Below are positions 23,261 to 35,459 of a DNA stretch of 64,000 nucleotides, piece after piece. Made by a program: the position numbers and the translations under genes. The DNA lies in contig QVRM01007053.1 in assembly GCA_003439945.1 (NCBI GenBank), positions 744,001-808,000 of the forward strand. The letters are read 5' to 3'. The notes under the pieces were generated by a model. It did no database searches and was not told the DNA's origin. It was given only the letters and a program-made list of their open reading frames with translations. Source of the stretch: Dermanyssus gallinae (Eukaryota; Arthropoda; Arachnida; Mesostigmata; Dermanyssidae). Numbering within the stretch: position 1 is the first letter of the stretch; every line of letters starts with the position of its first letter.

Positions 23261-24800
23261 TATTTATGGGGGTCCGTCTATGAAGCAACGCGCAAAAAAA
23301 GGCAGTCCCGAGGACGTTAAACCTTGGCTGTGGGTCAGCCCGAAAAGTACTTTTTAAATCGGCAGCTAACGGACACAGTAACGGTGAAAATGAGCTCTGT
23401 GGAAGCCGTCAGCTGGCGTCAGCGCCACCGCGGCAGATAAGCAGCAACTAGCGGCGATGAAGTATCAGAAAAAAGATGAAGTTGGTCGACAAGCCGAAAA
23501 ATGATGGCAGGCCGTCCCCCTAAGCAGGCAAGCGCCGAAGAAAGTAAGAGGCAGCGCGCAAGTGGGAAGGAAGCGACAGCCACGGCAAATGGGAAATGCA
23601 AATGTAGACACAGTGGAAAAATCGTGTTTTACGCATACAGGCTCTCCGTGTGGAGGGTTTCAGTCGATCAACGTGAGTTGACGGCAATAGCTGGATGCTC
23701 CGTCATCTCAGACTAGAGGCGATTATTGATTAGCAGGGTTTAGCGGCTCTGTAATGACGCCTTCAACCGCTTCGGGAACTGCATGACGCTAATACCGTTT
23801 ACGAAGCTCTGCTGTAGACTTGTGAGCGTTTATCTGGAGCACTAAAACGTGCATCAGAACGTTTGTTTAAATATGTACGCATTGTACTTCTAACGGAAAC
23901 CTTTCTCCGGAGAGAACTGCATTTCGACAAGATGCGGTTCCAGGTCCTGCCTGTTAGCAAGGCTTCCCGGTAAAGGGAAAGGTAGACCGGTGGGTAGAAT
24001 ATCAATCTACTTACGAGCAGGGTTGCCCCGTAAGTAATGTGGTGTGTCAAGATGAGACTTGGTTAAGGTTCATCCCAGTTAAATTTAACCTCACATTGTT
24101 CTAACTGCCACCTCAGTACGACGATATCGAGATAACCAACCGTCAGCGCGGGTTTGTTAGGTCTGTTGCCCACATTGGCTTGTGGCAACTTTAATTGTCG
24201 TATAGATACTGGCGCCACCGACGGAAAAAGTGATGGACTGATAGAATTTCTGAGTAGCAGAGGTTTGCTTAGTGCAAATAAGCGTGAGCAATTCACGTAT
24301 GGCATTTTGACTTGCGTACTCTTGAGCACGTGTCAATCAATGGGAGACATTGTTGACAAGAGCAATGGTAACCTTAAGGAAGCTGTTTAGGCTGCGTTAA
24401 TTAAACAAGAATATGGCAGAGGCGGTTCAACGCTTTGGTTCAGTTAGATGTGTTGCCTAAAACGTCGGGTAGTTTTGAAGATCCTGCGACAAGCAAGGAC
24501 TTTGATTCACAGATACTTGCTAAGGCTAGGCGGTTTACGAACAACACAGAGCAGTCTACAAGTATTCTACATCTATTGTTGTAGAGCGAGAAAGCAAAGG
24601 CCGCACTTTACGTCTATATAATTTGCAGCCAATAGACGAGCATGCACAGCATGACGACGCAGCATGTTCGTCAGCACTTGCTAGATGAGCTTGCTCCGCA
24701 TTTGATCTTTTGATCAGAAATCGGCCGCTCACAAAGAATAGCGCCTCATGAGCTTATCATTTACTTCATAAACGAGAAGGTCGCTGCCGTGATACGGAGT

Positions 24801-24905
24801 CTGCCCAATAGGCAGATTAGTGGCCTTCCCTCCCATATTAATAATATGGGTTTTGCATCGCTTGCTGCTGACATTTTCTCTGTAGTAATATAGAAAATGT
24901 CAGCA
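24801..24905. repeat. Cluster of three short perfect hairpins
   Basis: CTGCC/GGCAG at 24801-24815, CCCATATTA/TAATATGGG at 24832-24850 (one-base centre) and a 14-bp perfect stem TGCTGACATTTTCT / AGAAAATGTCAGCA at 24866-24879 and 24892-24905 with a 12-base loop. No gene is associated with them. Confidence 0.9.
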
Positions 24906-25119
24906 ACTGTAAGAAAAGCCCTTAACATAAGTAATTCGGGTTTTAAAATAATTCGGATTCTAAAGAAATTTAGGTTTAAAAGCAGATGTTCACAGGACGC
25001 GGACCATGTACTCTAGTTCGACACTGAGCGCGCGTTGACAGAACCCGGATGTCATATATATTCAGTTTTTTTTACTGTGAAAGTGCCTTGGATAAAGTCC
25101 CCGCCACTACCTGGATTTC

Positions 25120-25560
25120 GAAAAGGTGGAGTGCGTATATGGAGAGGTTCTGCTCGTAGAGTGCTCTTCCGCTCTCTATATATAGAGAGACAGCTGAGGC
25201 AAAACTTAGGGACTTCGCAGGGAAACCCGGTCAGCTGCCATGCATTCGACCTACTTATCGCTGACTTAGCCTGCCATGCGCGGGACGAATTTAGAAATGC
25301 ATTCGCTTTAATCTATACGAATGACGTCATGCTTGTGCTCCGCGGCCCCGGGGCCATTCGACGTATTGTTGGCGACAGTAAAACCTACCTTAATGGAAAG
25401 GGACTTCAAGTAAAATCATGTAGGCGACGAAGGCAATTCAGTTTTGGCGAGGAGGTCGATTGACTGCGGCAGGCAAAATGGTCTGTTGTGGCCAACCATG
25501 GAGTGTGTCAACTCCTCTATATATTTGGCTCTCAATGTCCAGTTTATAGGAAGGAGTTTT
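25120..25560 (+). pseudogene. LINE RT fragment (I/R1-like), copy 2
   Basis: The translation gives QNLGTSQGNPVSCHAFDLLI, ADLACHARDEFRN, YTNDVMLVLRGPGAIRRIVG and KTYLNGKGLQV. Box B (SQGNPVS) and a modified box C (YTNDV instead of YADDV) identify an RT palm. It shares its order and many bases with 20510-20960. The 5' fingers and 3' end are missing. The catalytic Asp pair is not intact. Confidence 0.7.
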
Positions 25561-26570
25561 CTACAGCACATCGCTGAATAGAGCAGCAATTGCATCCGTA
25601 TACATGGAGGTAAGTGATGCCCCTAAGTACTGCAGTGCAACCATTTGAGCTCAATCTTGTACCAATATTGACTTGGTAGGGTTTAGGGCCTCCTTTCTCT
25701 CGCTGGCAATTTTTGAACAATTCAGAAGATGTTTTTTCAGCATACATGAGATGAGTGACCTGTCTGCCACGTTCGATGTCTGCCGATTCGTGTATCTATC
25801 TGCTAGCAGGCTACGGGCAAGCAGTAAAAACAATCAAAATCAGGCTTTTTCAGTCCTTAAGACTTTTCAGCACTTTTTGCGGGAATGGCAAAATAAAGCA
25901 ACGGAAGCCATCAAAGAGGATGTTTATACAAATGTGCATCTCATCAGAAATCTGTTAAAAGGAATGCTATGCACTATTCGTCATCTATATACGGATACCA
26001 CTGACTGATATATTCTACTCGTGGGTTTTGTTAGGCGGGAGACGATTTAAGCTGCCGGTTCTTCTTGCAGGACTGCGCTAAGCATCACGCGACGAAATGT
26101 CAGGCACATTGGCGGCTATTCCATTTTGCCCAGAGGAATGAAGGCTCCTTAGCCTATATCACTCTGAATACAGTACCCTAAAGTAGTAAATTGGAAAATC
26201 TCAGCGTTGTTCAACCATCACAGTCAGACCCCTTCCTCTGTGGATTTCCCGAGAATATGCTGTTGACCCTCTGAAGTCCTACATTCGATATTTTGCTCTC
26301 TATTTTCAAGTCCACATTTATTAATAGCATGTTTTTCGTACAGATTAGAGTTTGAAATTTTAAAAGGAATTACGAGTAATTAATTATGAAAACCTGTGTA
26401 AAGAATGACAATAATGATGGTTTTTAACAAGGGTTTATTATTATCTTTATGTACAGGTATCACACTTACTAATATATTAATTATGTAACATTATTATTAT
26501 TATTACATGTTAAACGACGTTACAGTTGTGATATCTGAACGTATTATTGCAAATTCTTTAAGTAATTACT

Positions 26571-26995
26571 TCACTCCATGGCGCCCAAAATAGATGCCGC
26601 GTTCCCTCTGCAAACGGCCAAAGACGACGCTTGCCCCAAGATTTGAACCTCTCGTCGGTCGCTTGTCACCTCCTGAATGCGCTTACTTAAATCTTTGAGA
26701 AATGATTCCGTTCCCTTGTTGATTGGTCCTAGCGTCTCTATGGAAATAGGCACAAAAGTATATCTTGCTTCCAGTCTAGCGTATTTAACCCGCTTTCTGG
26801 CGTCCGCGAGTTTTGCCACCCACCCCGGCTCAACTGAGCTGTGGTGTAAATAGGAAGCCGCGGTGGTGCACGAAACCGTTGCATTCCAAGCTAGGGACTT
26901 TCCATGTGACCATAATGTAATAGTCACCCCATCAGGTCTTTCTTCGCCAGCGGACACTAAACCTCTCGGTTTAAGTGTAGATGGTATACCGGCGT
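26571..26995 (-). pseudogene. RLE-type LINE fragment A (3' end)
   Basis: The minus strand encodes GIPSTLKPRGL, GEERPDGVTITLW, GKSLAWNATVSCT, KRVKYARLE, VPISIETLGP and a C-terminal CRGNAASILGAME. It aligns with the endonuclease part of the element at 60158-60916 (RPDGLTLVPW, CLVYDVTV, KLAKYREL, QPIAFETLGP, GGNAASIIGS). The second catalytic Asp is Asn (AWNATV). It is 5'-truncated exactly at a (TAT)n tract near 26996, and its 3' side runs into a (TAA)n tract near 26490-26505. The 128-codon open frame is a fragment without zinc finger or RT. Confidence 0.85.
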
Positions 26996-27020
26996 ATTAT
27001 TATTATTATTATTATTATTA
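26996..27020. repeat. (ATT)n microsatellite
   Basis: Trinucleotide tract bordering the truncated 5' edge of fragment A. Confidence 0.9.
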
Positions 27021-27064
27021 TACACATTACATATTGATAAAATAAACCCTTGTTCAAAAAAAAA

Positions 27065-27065
27065 A

Positions 27066-27096
<31 letters not shown>

Positions 27097-27098
27097 TA
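27065..27098. repeat. (ATT)n tail of RLE-type LINE fragment B
   Basis: On the minus strand this is (AAT)n at the 3' end of fragment B, preceded at 27055-27065 by an A-run on the plus strand. Confidence 0.85.
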
Positions 27099-27109
27099 GC
27101 TCCTAAATA

Positions 27110-27640
27110 TTATTCCATGGAACAGACAATACAACCGGCGTTTTCTCGGCACACTGCAAGCGACAGCAGTTGCCGTAAAAAGTCCCCTTCGCGGCGATTG
27201 TCTATGAGATCTGTAATTTGTTTGCCCAGCTCACTGATGAATCTATTGGTTCCCTTGCCTACCGGACCCATTGTTTCCATAGCTATTGGCACTACAATGT
27301 AACCCGTCTCCAGTTCTTGGTATTTGCGTTTTCCCATCTTCTGCGCGCTCGGCAACCCATCCCGCTTCTAGTGAACTGTCGCGTATATAGGTGGGAGCCA
27401 CTGTGCAGGGCACTGTAGCATCCCATATTAAGCATTTGCCGTTAGCCCATAGCGGGATTGTTACACCGTCAGAGCTTTTGCCGTCATCAAGTTCTGATCT
27501 AGGCTCGAGCGTGCTTGGTATGCCAGCCCTGCGTAAGGCTCTTCTTATAATTGCATTAATATCAGCGTGCCTAGAAACTCTACCATGGTTGGTTCGACCA
27601 ACGTATTTCATCATCATTTATTTATTGCACCATATGTATC
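27110..27640 (-). pseudogene. RLE-type LINE fragment B (3' end)
   Basis: The minus strand gives RVSRHADINAIIRRALRRAG, IPSTLEPRSE, SSDGVTIPLW, CLIWDATVPCT, then after a frameshift near 27330 KRKYQELETG, VPIAMETMGP and a C-terminal CRENAGCIVCSME. The order matches 60158-60916. The P of the PD motif is lost (SSDG), while WDATV and the K..KY lysine region are kept. The zinc finger is absent because the copy is 5'-truncated near 27640. Confidence 0.85.
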
Positions 27641-27719
27641 GTATGTATATATATACATCATTGTAATAAAACACATGTTTATATATAAGTAATAAAATAT
27701 CATCGAGCTAACTGCGTAA

Positions 27720-29230
27720 GAGAAATAGCTCTCTTACAGGTACCGAGATGGTAGATAGGGCACGGCTGGTTACATAAACGGCACAAACAGCCGACGTCAG
27801 GCTCGTGGAAGCCTCTTCGATGGCAGAGTTTATGGTGAAACCCGTGAAGTGAATAGCGGGTCACGAGATGTCGGTTGGGTTGTAGTGGCCTCTGCTAGTT
27901 CTGTGTGAACATTGCTGGCGAATTAAAGAAGCTTCCGGGAACTGCTCGAATTTCTTCATAACGTTTTCTTTAAACTGAATAAGAGCAGCGGTTGTGAGAG
28001 ACGGAATCTAGTTACTAGATCTTCTACAAGTGGTTGAGTAGAAGTCATAAGGTTAACTAGACGGTTTTTTTGCATTTTGTGGCAACCCAATGGCTAGCTT
28101 GAAAAACGTGGGCTTTACCTTATCTAGTTCTTCTAGCTGTGATAGGCTGAGGTGTTCCCGTATGACCTGGATGCCGTAGGCCGCCACCGAAGCAACTTTC
28201 AGGTCAAAAAGTGCTTTTTATGTGGTCAGGGATAATTGTTGGGGCTTTTCAATTGTAGACATTGTGACTAGACTTTTTTTGGTTCGTTCGGCGATGTGTT
28301 GTCCAAAAGTTGTACCTTTCATGATAAAGTTAACCCCAAGGTAGCAGAAGGTGTTAACGAACTTGACTGCACCAGTACTGAGTTTCAAGCGATCGGAACG
28401 AGCAAGCGGTCTCCCTGGTCTAAATTTGATAGCCTTCGTTTTTTCGGCGTTAATCCTAAGGTCGTTGTTCTCGCAGTATTCCTCCAGGGTGCGTATGCTT
28501 CGCTGCAACTCCAACTTGTCACGACTGTACATGACGATATCGTCAGCATATAATATGATGCCGACCGTATCGTGTTCTTTGTGAATTATTGGCGGCAGAT
28601 AGCTGAGAAGGGTAGAAAAAAGCTGAGGGCTAAGATTATCACCTTGAGCATAGCCTGTGGTCTGGATATTGGGGCTCATGTTTACAGATCGAATCGTCAA
28701 GGATTATCGGGTTTGCTTGAAAAATGCTGGCGATTAAGGTTAGTGTCTTGGGGCCAACATTTGCATTGGCGAGCTTCTGTAGTACAACATTTTGCGGAGC
28801 AGTGTCAAAGGCGGCCTTCAGATCGACAAATAAGGCATATAGAAACCTTCTCCTTGACTTATGAAGTTTTAGGCTTCTTTTCACTTCGGATAATTCGTGC
28901 ATGATGTTATGACCGACTTTCCTTTACGGAATCCATGCTGTTCTTGTAGTATTATGTTACGGCGATTAAAGAATATGGAAAGGCGTGTTGTGAGCACCGA
29001 CGCCAAAATCGTATAAATACAACTCTTCTTGGCAATGCCCCTCCAGGATCGGACATCAGTAGGATCACCCTTTCATTTTGGGATGACCTTAAGGATGCAC
29101 TCCCGCCATGCTTTCGGAACACGGCTCTCATCTAAAGATCTATTGAATATTACACGGTACACTCGCGCTGTCTAAGCGAGGTAGAGTCGTTCCTGTGCTT
29201 CCATCACTAACCGTTGTCCTGGTTTATGAA
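27720..29230 (-). pseudogene. LINE RT remnant with YADD and C-terminal zinc finger
   Basis: Minus-strand blocks in order: VPKAWRECILKVIP, LQEQHGFRKGKSVITSCTNY, FLYALFVDLKAAFDTAPQNV (box A), YAQGDNLSPQLFS (box B), IILYADDIVMYS (box C, both Asp intact), NDLRINAEKTKAIKF (box D) and VNTFCYLGVNF. Near the 3' end there is CLCRLCNQPCPIYHLGTC, a CCHC-type finger. This is an RT from a different LINE family than its neighbours. Frameshifts occur between boxes A and B and after box D. No endonuclease is visible on the 5' side. Confidence 0.88.
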
Positions 29231-29236
29231 GAATTC

Positions 29237-29568
<332 letters not shown>

Positions 29569-29575
29569 AATGACA

Positions 29576-30060
29576 CGCCATTACAACGTGATTCTCAAGA
29601 GAATATGCGCATAGGCGCTGTTTGTGCATCTCCCTTTGTAGAATGATGTGGTCGACATCTGACTGACAATGAGGAACACGTGTCGGAGATAGTGACGTTC
29701 CATGCCAAAGACCGATGAAGGTCCAAGTCCCGGCTGGTAAGGCCATCCGGTGGACGCCTGTCGTCTCTATGCTGTCCACTCCAGTGTAACGCGGTATCCG
29801 GCTTGTCTGAAAGCGCGACCGAGGATGTCATTGATGGCATCGTGGCGACTGTGCGTAAGTTCGGCCAGCTTAGTGCAGCAAAGCCGCTGCAGTCTGCGCT
29901 CACGCACCGTTCCACCACATGGACATTTCTCTCTCAAACCTGGCAATGCCAAGTCTGAGGTCACTGGAGGCACAGAACTGATCGTCGACCAGCCGACTGC
30001 CGGCGAGCTCGGACGGAAACACGTAGAGCCACGCTCCGGTGGATGAGACCGCTTCTAGTC
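29576..30060 (-). pseudogene. RLE-type LINE fragment C (zinc finger and endonuclease)
   Basis: The minus strand gives a CPCGG zinc-finger start, LTHSRHDAINDILGRAFRQA (equivalent to the SRHSALIDVIHRAM block), GYRVTLEW, then in another frame RPPDGLTSRD, SLAWNVTISDT and a K-rich end before the (AAT)n tract. The second catalytic Asp is Asn, as in fragment A. It is broken by at least two frameshifts. Confidence 0.75.
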
Positions 30061-30989
30061 CAATATCGTTGATCAGGTCGATATTCTAGACGAGCTTGTG
30101 GCAACGACGTGTGGGGATCTGCCCTATGTACTTTAGGGTGACATAAAACATTGACATTGTTAATGACAACGCTGTGAGTGCTTAATACTGTTCTGCTAAC
30201 AAGGACATTGAAAAGGCCATTATTATCATCACTCGTCCCAATCTTATAGCTGATGCAGTGTATCCTGGTTCGTGCACAGACAGATGTCGCTATTGCCAAT
30301 AGTGAGTGATATGTCCGTACACTTCCGTTTGTCGAGGACACGGTCTTTTACGGCTATTACCCAGTAGGGACCATTGACGTTGACGACAAAACCAAGTTCG
30401 ATCGCTGCGAGTCTCTATAGGAAATTCGATGAAAAAGCCAGCGAAAGTTTCAAGACGGTGACACTAGGGTGGACCGGTCATCTGTTCTTGACTCAACGGA
30501 TTCCAACTTTCTTCAATGCTTTTGAGTCATACAATAATACGGCTTCTGCATAGCGATTTCTTTCCGTTGTGACAGCGCAGGGTCACCATGGTTCATTAAT
30601 AATTTGGTAAGTTTGAGGCATACTGTCGATTGCGCTCTCCGTCAATGAATTAGCACACGGTCCGCAAATGACAAAGAGGGTTTCAGAGATTGCCGGCGTA
30701 CAAGGTAGAACCAAAAGTGACTAGGGATACTACTCTGAGGAGCAGTTTGTTGCTACGTCTGTACGTGGCCGCTCTGCTAAGCCCTGGAGTTTCCCCAATG
30801 AAATCTGCGGCCGTGGCAAGAAGTCTGGAGCGGTGCCCAGTTGACTACTAGTCGAAGACAGGGAGCTGGAGGAGGTCTAGAAGATAGTGGAATGCACTGA
30901 ATGATTTCTTCTCATATGTAGGTACAACATGTATGCCCATGTTCCCGCCTCAAAAGACGGTCAACAGTTTTATCTTAAACCTATGGAAA

Positions 30990-31740
30990 TCCAAGCCCAG
31001 CGCATTTTTCTTTAGCGCTATTACAACCCAGAAAATGCGAGTCGCTGCTAAAGACATAAATACAAAGTCACGCGATAACGGTAGAAACGTGCCTGGTAAA
31101 TTGACTCTAAGTGCACTGACACCTTAGCGGCTCCTCTAGCTGCTGTAATCAGCATTTTAGTTGAAACGCGCGTGTTCCCAGAAGACTTCAAGACATCTGC
31201 ATTGACTCCACTACATAAAAGGCGAAAGGGACCAACCTGGTAACAATCGCCCTATATCCTTGGTGTCCCTCGTCTTAAAAGTATTTGAAAACCTTGCTAA
31301 ATAACAGCTGGAAAGTACTTTAACTAAATTAAAGTTCTTATCTGAACAGCAGTTCGGTTTTAGGGAGGCACGACCAGCTGTACTGGCATTGGGACATATG
31401 TAGTGGGAGATCATTAAAGCTGCGGAGGATGAAAATATGCGCCTTGGTGCATTTATTGACGTAGCCAATGCGTTCGAGTGCCTCGGCCAATCTGTATTTC
31501 TTAAGATGCTCCAACAACTGGGCTGTGCACCAGAAGTAACGGTTTGGTTTAAATCGTATTTTAGTGGACGGAGACAAATTATGGCTGTGGGAGCTTTAAG
31601 GTCTGAAACGGAAATCGGTTATCGACATAGGCTTTTTATATTCACCACTTACATTAATTTATTCTGCGGGGCATCGAGAGATACGCAGATTGTCGCTCAA
31701 TCGACTATGTAGACGACACCACTTCGTGTCTCACCCTCCC
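30990..31740 (+). pseudogene. LINE RT remnant (CR1/jockey-like)
   Basis: Plus-strand blocks in order: FPEDFKTSALTPLHK, ISLVSLVLKVFENLAK, LSEQQFGFREAR, RLGAFIDVANAFECLGQSVF (box A, F-I-D-V-A-N-A-F), LQQLGCAPEVTVWFKSYFSG, RRQIMAVGALRSE and, in another frame, DYVDDTTSCLT (box C). Box B is degraded. Stops and frameshifts are frequent, although 31437-31712 stays open. It lacks an endonuclease and a 3' end. Confidence 0.82.
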
Positions 31741-32397
31741 TTCTATCTAATTATACGCATAGTATTTAGCACATTGAAACCAGTATTGAGAAGGCCATCT
31801 TAATTCCAAAGATTTGGCCTTGTCATTAACTTGACAGAGACGAAGTTTGGTCGCTCCTGATTGCTTGTACTTGTGTCAGTTGAGCCTTATATGGATGATT
31901 TGCTAAATCCGACTTGAAAGGGCATTAGATTGCGGAACGCAAACCCCCAGTCTTTAGACACGTCGCTGAACCGATATTTCCGAACATTGTTCCATACTCT
32001 CGGTGTGGAGCCATGTTCGGAAACACACAGCGCAGCGATATTTTAAGCCGAACTAACGCTTCGTGGTCTTTCATGGCTTGGCACATTACGTACTGAATCC
32101 GCTGTGTGAAAATGTTGCACAAGTTCACGAATGATGTTCTCGCAAAGCTTGTTATGTCGATCGTAAATTGCACAGAGGGTTTGCTACTATGCTCGCACAG
32201 AGTTTCCCTATTCATAATAAATGTTTACAATATTTGTGCGTTTTGTTAAGTAACCCTCTATATTGAATGTGGCAGCCTTACCCTGCTCTGCTCGCGAAGA
32301 GAGCAAAGTGTGCAGAGCGCAGAACCGAATGCGGGAACATTTGAAAGGTTGCAGCTGAATATTCAGACTCTCTATGCAGTATATACCTCATATGTAG

Positions 32398-32442
32398 TTT
32401 TGAATTCTTAGTATAATGGGGTTTTGAATTCTTAGTATAATG
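32398..32442 (+). repeat. Two-copy direct repeat
   Basis: GTTTTGAATTCTTAGTATAATG occurs twice in tandem immediately next to SINE copy 1. It might be a duplicated flank. Confidence 0.7.
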
Positions 32443-32613
32443 CACCATATATGTAATGCAGACATCTGTGCTCGCAACTTTTTTTTGTCCAATTGTAGCC
32501 GATTCTAGTCTATTTCAGAATTTATTCTGTCTAAATTGGAAACCATGAAAACCAATTTAAAAGTAGCTGATCCAAAACGCAAACCCAGGACATCCTAAGC
32601 TACCTTGCTCGGG
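32443..32613 (-). repeat. tRNA-derived SINE, copy 1
   Basis: Same family as 35264-35455. Shared blocks are the head CCGAGCAAG, a B-box region, the body hairpin TAAATTGG...CCAATTTA and the GACATCTGT tail region. About 22 bp of the tRNA head, between the A box and B box, are missing relative to copy 2, so internal Pol III promotion is probably lost. Confidence 0.8.
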
Positions 32614-32731
32614 TATTCTAGTTTAAATTGTGGTAGACGAACGTACTTGAGAAACTGCAATACCTTTACTCAGCTGTCGGACTATACATTTAACGTGAGA
32701 GCTCCATGACATGCTGCTATTAATAATCACA

Positions 32732-32766
32732 ACCAGATATTTATTGTTTCCACCAGATATTTATTG
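32732..32766 (+). repeat. Short direct repeat
   Basis: CCAGATATTTATTG is present twice, about 20 bp apart. Confidence 0.8.
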
Positions 32767-33382
32767 CACAGGCAGGTACACTTGGTGTTGGATTATGTAG
32801 CTGAATACGGCTTAACATTGCTGTACCGGGACACCTATGTAGCGCGAGCTGTATGCATCTTGTTTTTGTGCGATCGATGCTGACGTCCACGTACTTTCAT
32901 CCATTGCCTATATGTCTGAGTCCATGTTCTACTCGATGGCGGATTTGGCGAATGCTTTGTGTATACACGGGGGCGGTGTCATCTGATTCGTTGGCGTCTC
33001 ATATCAAACACATATAATAAAAATAGTTATTGGCAGTCAGCCCTTGTTTGCGTCAAACATTGCTTAGTGGAAGAGCCAACAACGAGTTCTGAGAAACTGA
33101 TACGATGCCAGAGATCGTTGACTTGCTGGCGCTTGGCTATGGTCCACGTTTCATAGCTAATCAACTGAATATACCAGTCCACCATTCGCCAAATCTAACA
33201 GTGGTATCAACTCACATGCAGCTTCCGTTAGAGGGGTGGGGTTCGGGCAGGGCTCGGGACAACCGACGACCGTAGTATTGCATATTTTGCAAAGTTACCG
33301 AGTTACTGCTGTTAAGTTAAACCAAGTTATAACGTACGTAGTGATCTTTGAAGACCTGTTTGAAGCGCATGTCAATGGCAGC

Positions 33383-33450
33383 CTGGCCTAGGCAGAGTGC
33401 GCTAATCGGTTGTTATCTACCGGGGCGTCGCCGATTCGATCTCTGGATCC
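33383..33450 (+). repeat. Possible tRNA-like SINE head
   Basis: TGGCCTAGGCAGAGTGCG resembles a tRNA A-box region, and GATTCGATCTC downstream resembles a B box. Stems do not pair convincingly and there is no second copy. Confidence 0.3.
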
Positions 33451-33662
33451 CTTCAATTGCTGATCTTCAAATTTTTTTTTAGTGATACTTATTGAAAATA
33501 CATGATAAACCATACCGCCTCTTCTCTTAATAAGAATCTTTCTAATTCCGGCCCTCGGTGCATTCAAGATATGCCTCACGGCGATTCAAAGCCCGTAGGG
33601 GGCGGAGGATAGTCTAGAACTATTACATGTTGTGAACAAGCTTCTTATTTTTTTATAATAAC

Positions 33663-33735
33663 GTAATTCTAGTACGCGCGCTTTGCAATGTAACTCTAGT
33701 ACGTGCGCTTTACAATGTAACTCTAGTACGCACAC
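33663..33735 (+). repeat. 27-bp tandem repeat, 2.7 copies
   Basis: The units start with GTAACTCTAGTACG (first unit GTAATTC) and end with GCTTT-CAAT; they lie at 33663, 33690 and 33717. On the minus strand they encode VLELHCKA-like repeats, which I read as incidental. Confidence 0.92.
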
Positions 33736-33899
33736 TATCAGACAAAACCACCGCTGTCCGATTACAACTAACAACAGGCCACAGACAAGAAGAATGCCAG
33801 TTTGCGTGAGATCACGAGAATCGGCTCGAGGAAAGAAAGAAGTTCATACAACCGAATTTAAAAAATAAAACAGTTGAACGACTTTTCTTACCCACGTGG

Positions 33900-34560
33900 A
33901 TTTTGCTAGATCTCTATTCAGTGAAGACGTTTGAATGTTACTGCAGAGGAGATCACCCTCAGCTAAGCGTACGAGTCCACGAAAGGCTCCAAGACTAGAC
34001 GAAATCATAACCGAAGTAGCAACGTTTCTGAAAAACACCACGAGATCGTTACCAAGATTGTAAGCAAAGCCCTTCAAAAGGCTAATTCTTATCTACTTAA
34101 CAGGGAGCCAAATACATGCTGCTACCACAAAGGATCTGTTTGCTCGAGACTTTGGCGGCGAACGAACTGGAGACCATTATTGAGGAACGCCTGAGCATAC
34201 ATGCTGAGCTACAGGGAGTGATGGAATAAGCAAGGGCTACACACACCGAGGCAGAAGCGCTCACATCTCGAGACCCAACCGCGTCAGCTCTTTCTGCCTG
34301 TGCTTTCGTGGTTTTCCATACTTTGCTCTCGAATGTGATACTGAGGAGATGGGCCGAGAGCAACAAGGCTCTTAATTACCTAGTGGTAATAATCTTTTAG
34401 GACTACACGAACGTCATGAGGTTAAGAAGTGAAGGCGAGAATCTTGCATTAAGAGTGCAGGCAAAAAAACAAAGACGACCTAGAAGCAAGGGCTAATACC
34501 GCTGTTCAGTAGGTCGCGGCATGGGTTAAGCTTCACCCTGCTAGAGGACGAACATATTTC
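33900..34560 (+). other. Weakly coding-like region, possibly decayed retroelement
   Basis: Broken frames give ANELETIIEERLSIHAEL, an amphipathic Glu/Leu-rich stretch, followed by more alpha-helical text and stops. A gag or ORF1 coiled coil would look like this, but I recognise no motif. Confidence 0.25.
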
Positions 34561-35263
34561 CCTAAAAAATTGAAACGTCTGGCACCGTAGTGCAATGTTA
34601 GATTTAGGCGGGGAGAGGGGCAAATAGATGAAGAGGCAACTAGCAAGGCTAGAGAAAAGCGTTCACAAAATTGCCAGACTGATGCCATACAATGGAACCA
34701 TGGGAGAAACGTCGACACTTCCAAAGTCGATTATTTGTACCATTCAGGACAGAGACATGGCTGAGCCAGCACTGACAACTAGACGAAATGGCCAAAAAAT
34801 GTTTATCCGAATAATTAGATGCTATAGAATTAGCATAAATGGTGTTCATGTTCTGGTATAACCTTTACCTTGAAACTTCTGGGCCGAGGAACGCAGGAAG
34901 CTGCACGGAACCCCCGACGGTAAATAAAGACGAGGCACAAAAAGCCAAAATGCACATAAATGGGAATATATTTAGGAGACCCTTAAGAAAGATGATAGCA
35001 GGTAAATGTATATACATTTATATATATATATATGATTGGCAGGTAGTAAGGTTACTACAGCTACCGAACAAGGCTGAGAGGTAAGCAACGAGGAGATTTG
35101 CATTGTTGAGAGCATATGTGGGATTCCTGGAACCAAGTGAGTCTTGGAGCAGACCAACTGATTGCATCTGAAAAAAGGCGCTGCAGGCATAGCGATTCTA
35201 AAAGTACACTATGGCTACGATTTTATGGCTACTTAAAAAATGGGGGAGGGGGTTGGATGGTAA

Positions 35264-35455
35264 TGCACCATCTCTTTTTATTGAGACATCTGTACTCCCC
35301 GTTTTTTTTTCGATCATGGTCGATTTTTAATCCACTCCGGCATTCGCCTTGTTTAAATTGGTAACCATGAAAACCAATTTAGGAGTGGCCGGTCTGGAGC
35401 TCGAACCCAGACCTCCCGAATGCAAGGCTTTTGCCACTAAGCCATCTTGCTCGGT
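35264..35455 (-). repeat. tRNA-derived SINE, copy 2
   Basis: On the minus strand the head reads ACCGAGCAAGATGGCTTAGT then GGCAAAAGCC, with an A box (TGGCTTAGTGGC) and a B box (GGGTTCGAGCTCC) correctly spaced for Pol III transcription from within. The body holds AAATTGGT and its inverse ACCAATTT as a small hairpin, shared with copy 1. The tRNA of origin is not certain. The body length of about 190 bp fits tRNA-type SINEs known from ticks and other arthropods. Confidence 0.85.
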
Positions 35456-35459
35456 AAAC

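Larger units (their letters stand above)
26426..27054. repeat. 14-bp inverted repeat flanking RLE fragment A
   Basis: AACAAGGGTTTATT at 26426-26439 and its exact reverse complement AATAAACCCTTGTT at 27041-27054 bracket fragment A together with its (AAT)n tracts. The meaning is unclear. Confidence 0.7.

Noticed and set aside
31925..32215. 96-codon minus frame as a gene
   Set aside because: No motif, no start context, and it lies just downstream of LINE debris. I see no support beyond the absence of stops.
33663..33735. CRISPR-like array
   Set aside because: Only 2.7 contiguous units without spacers, in a eukaryotic genome. It is a plain tandem repeat.
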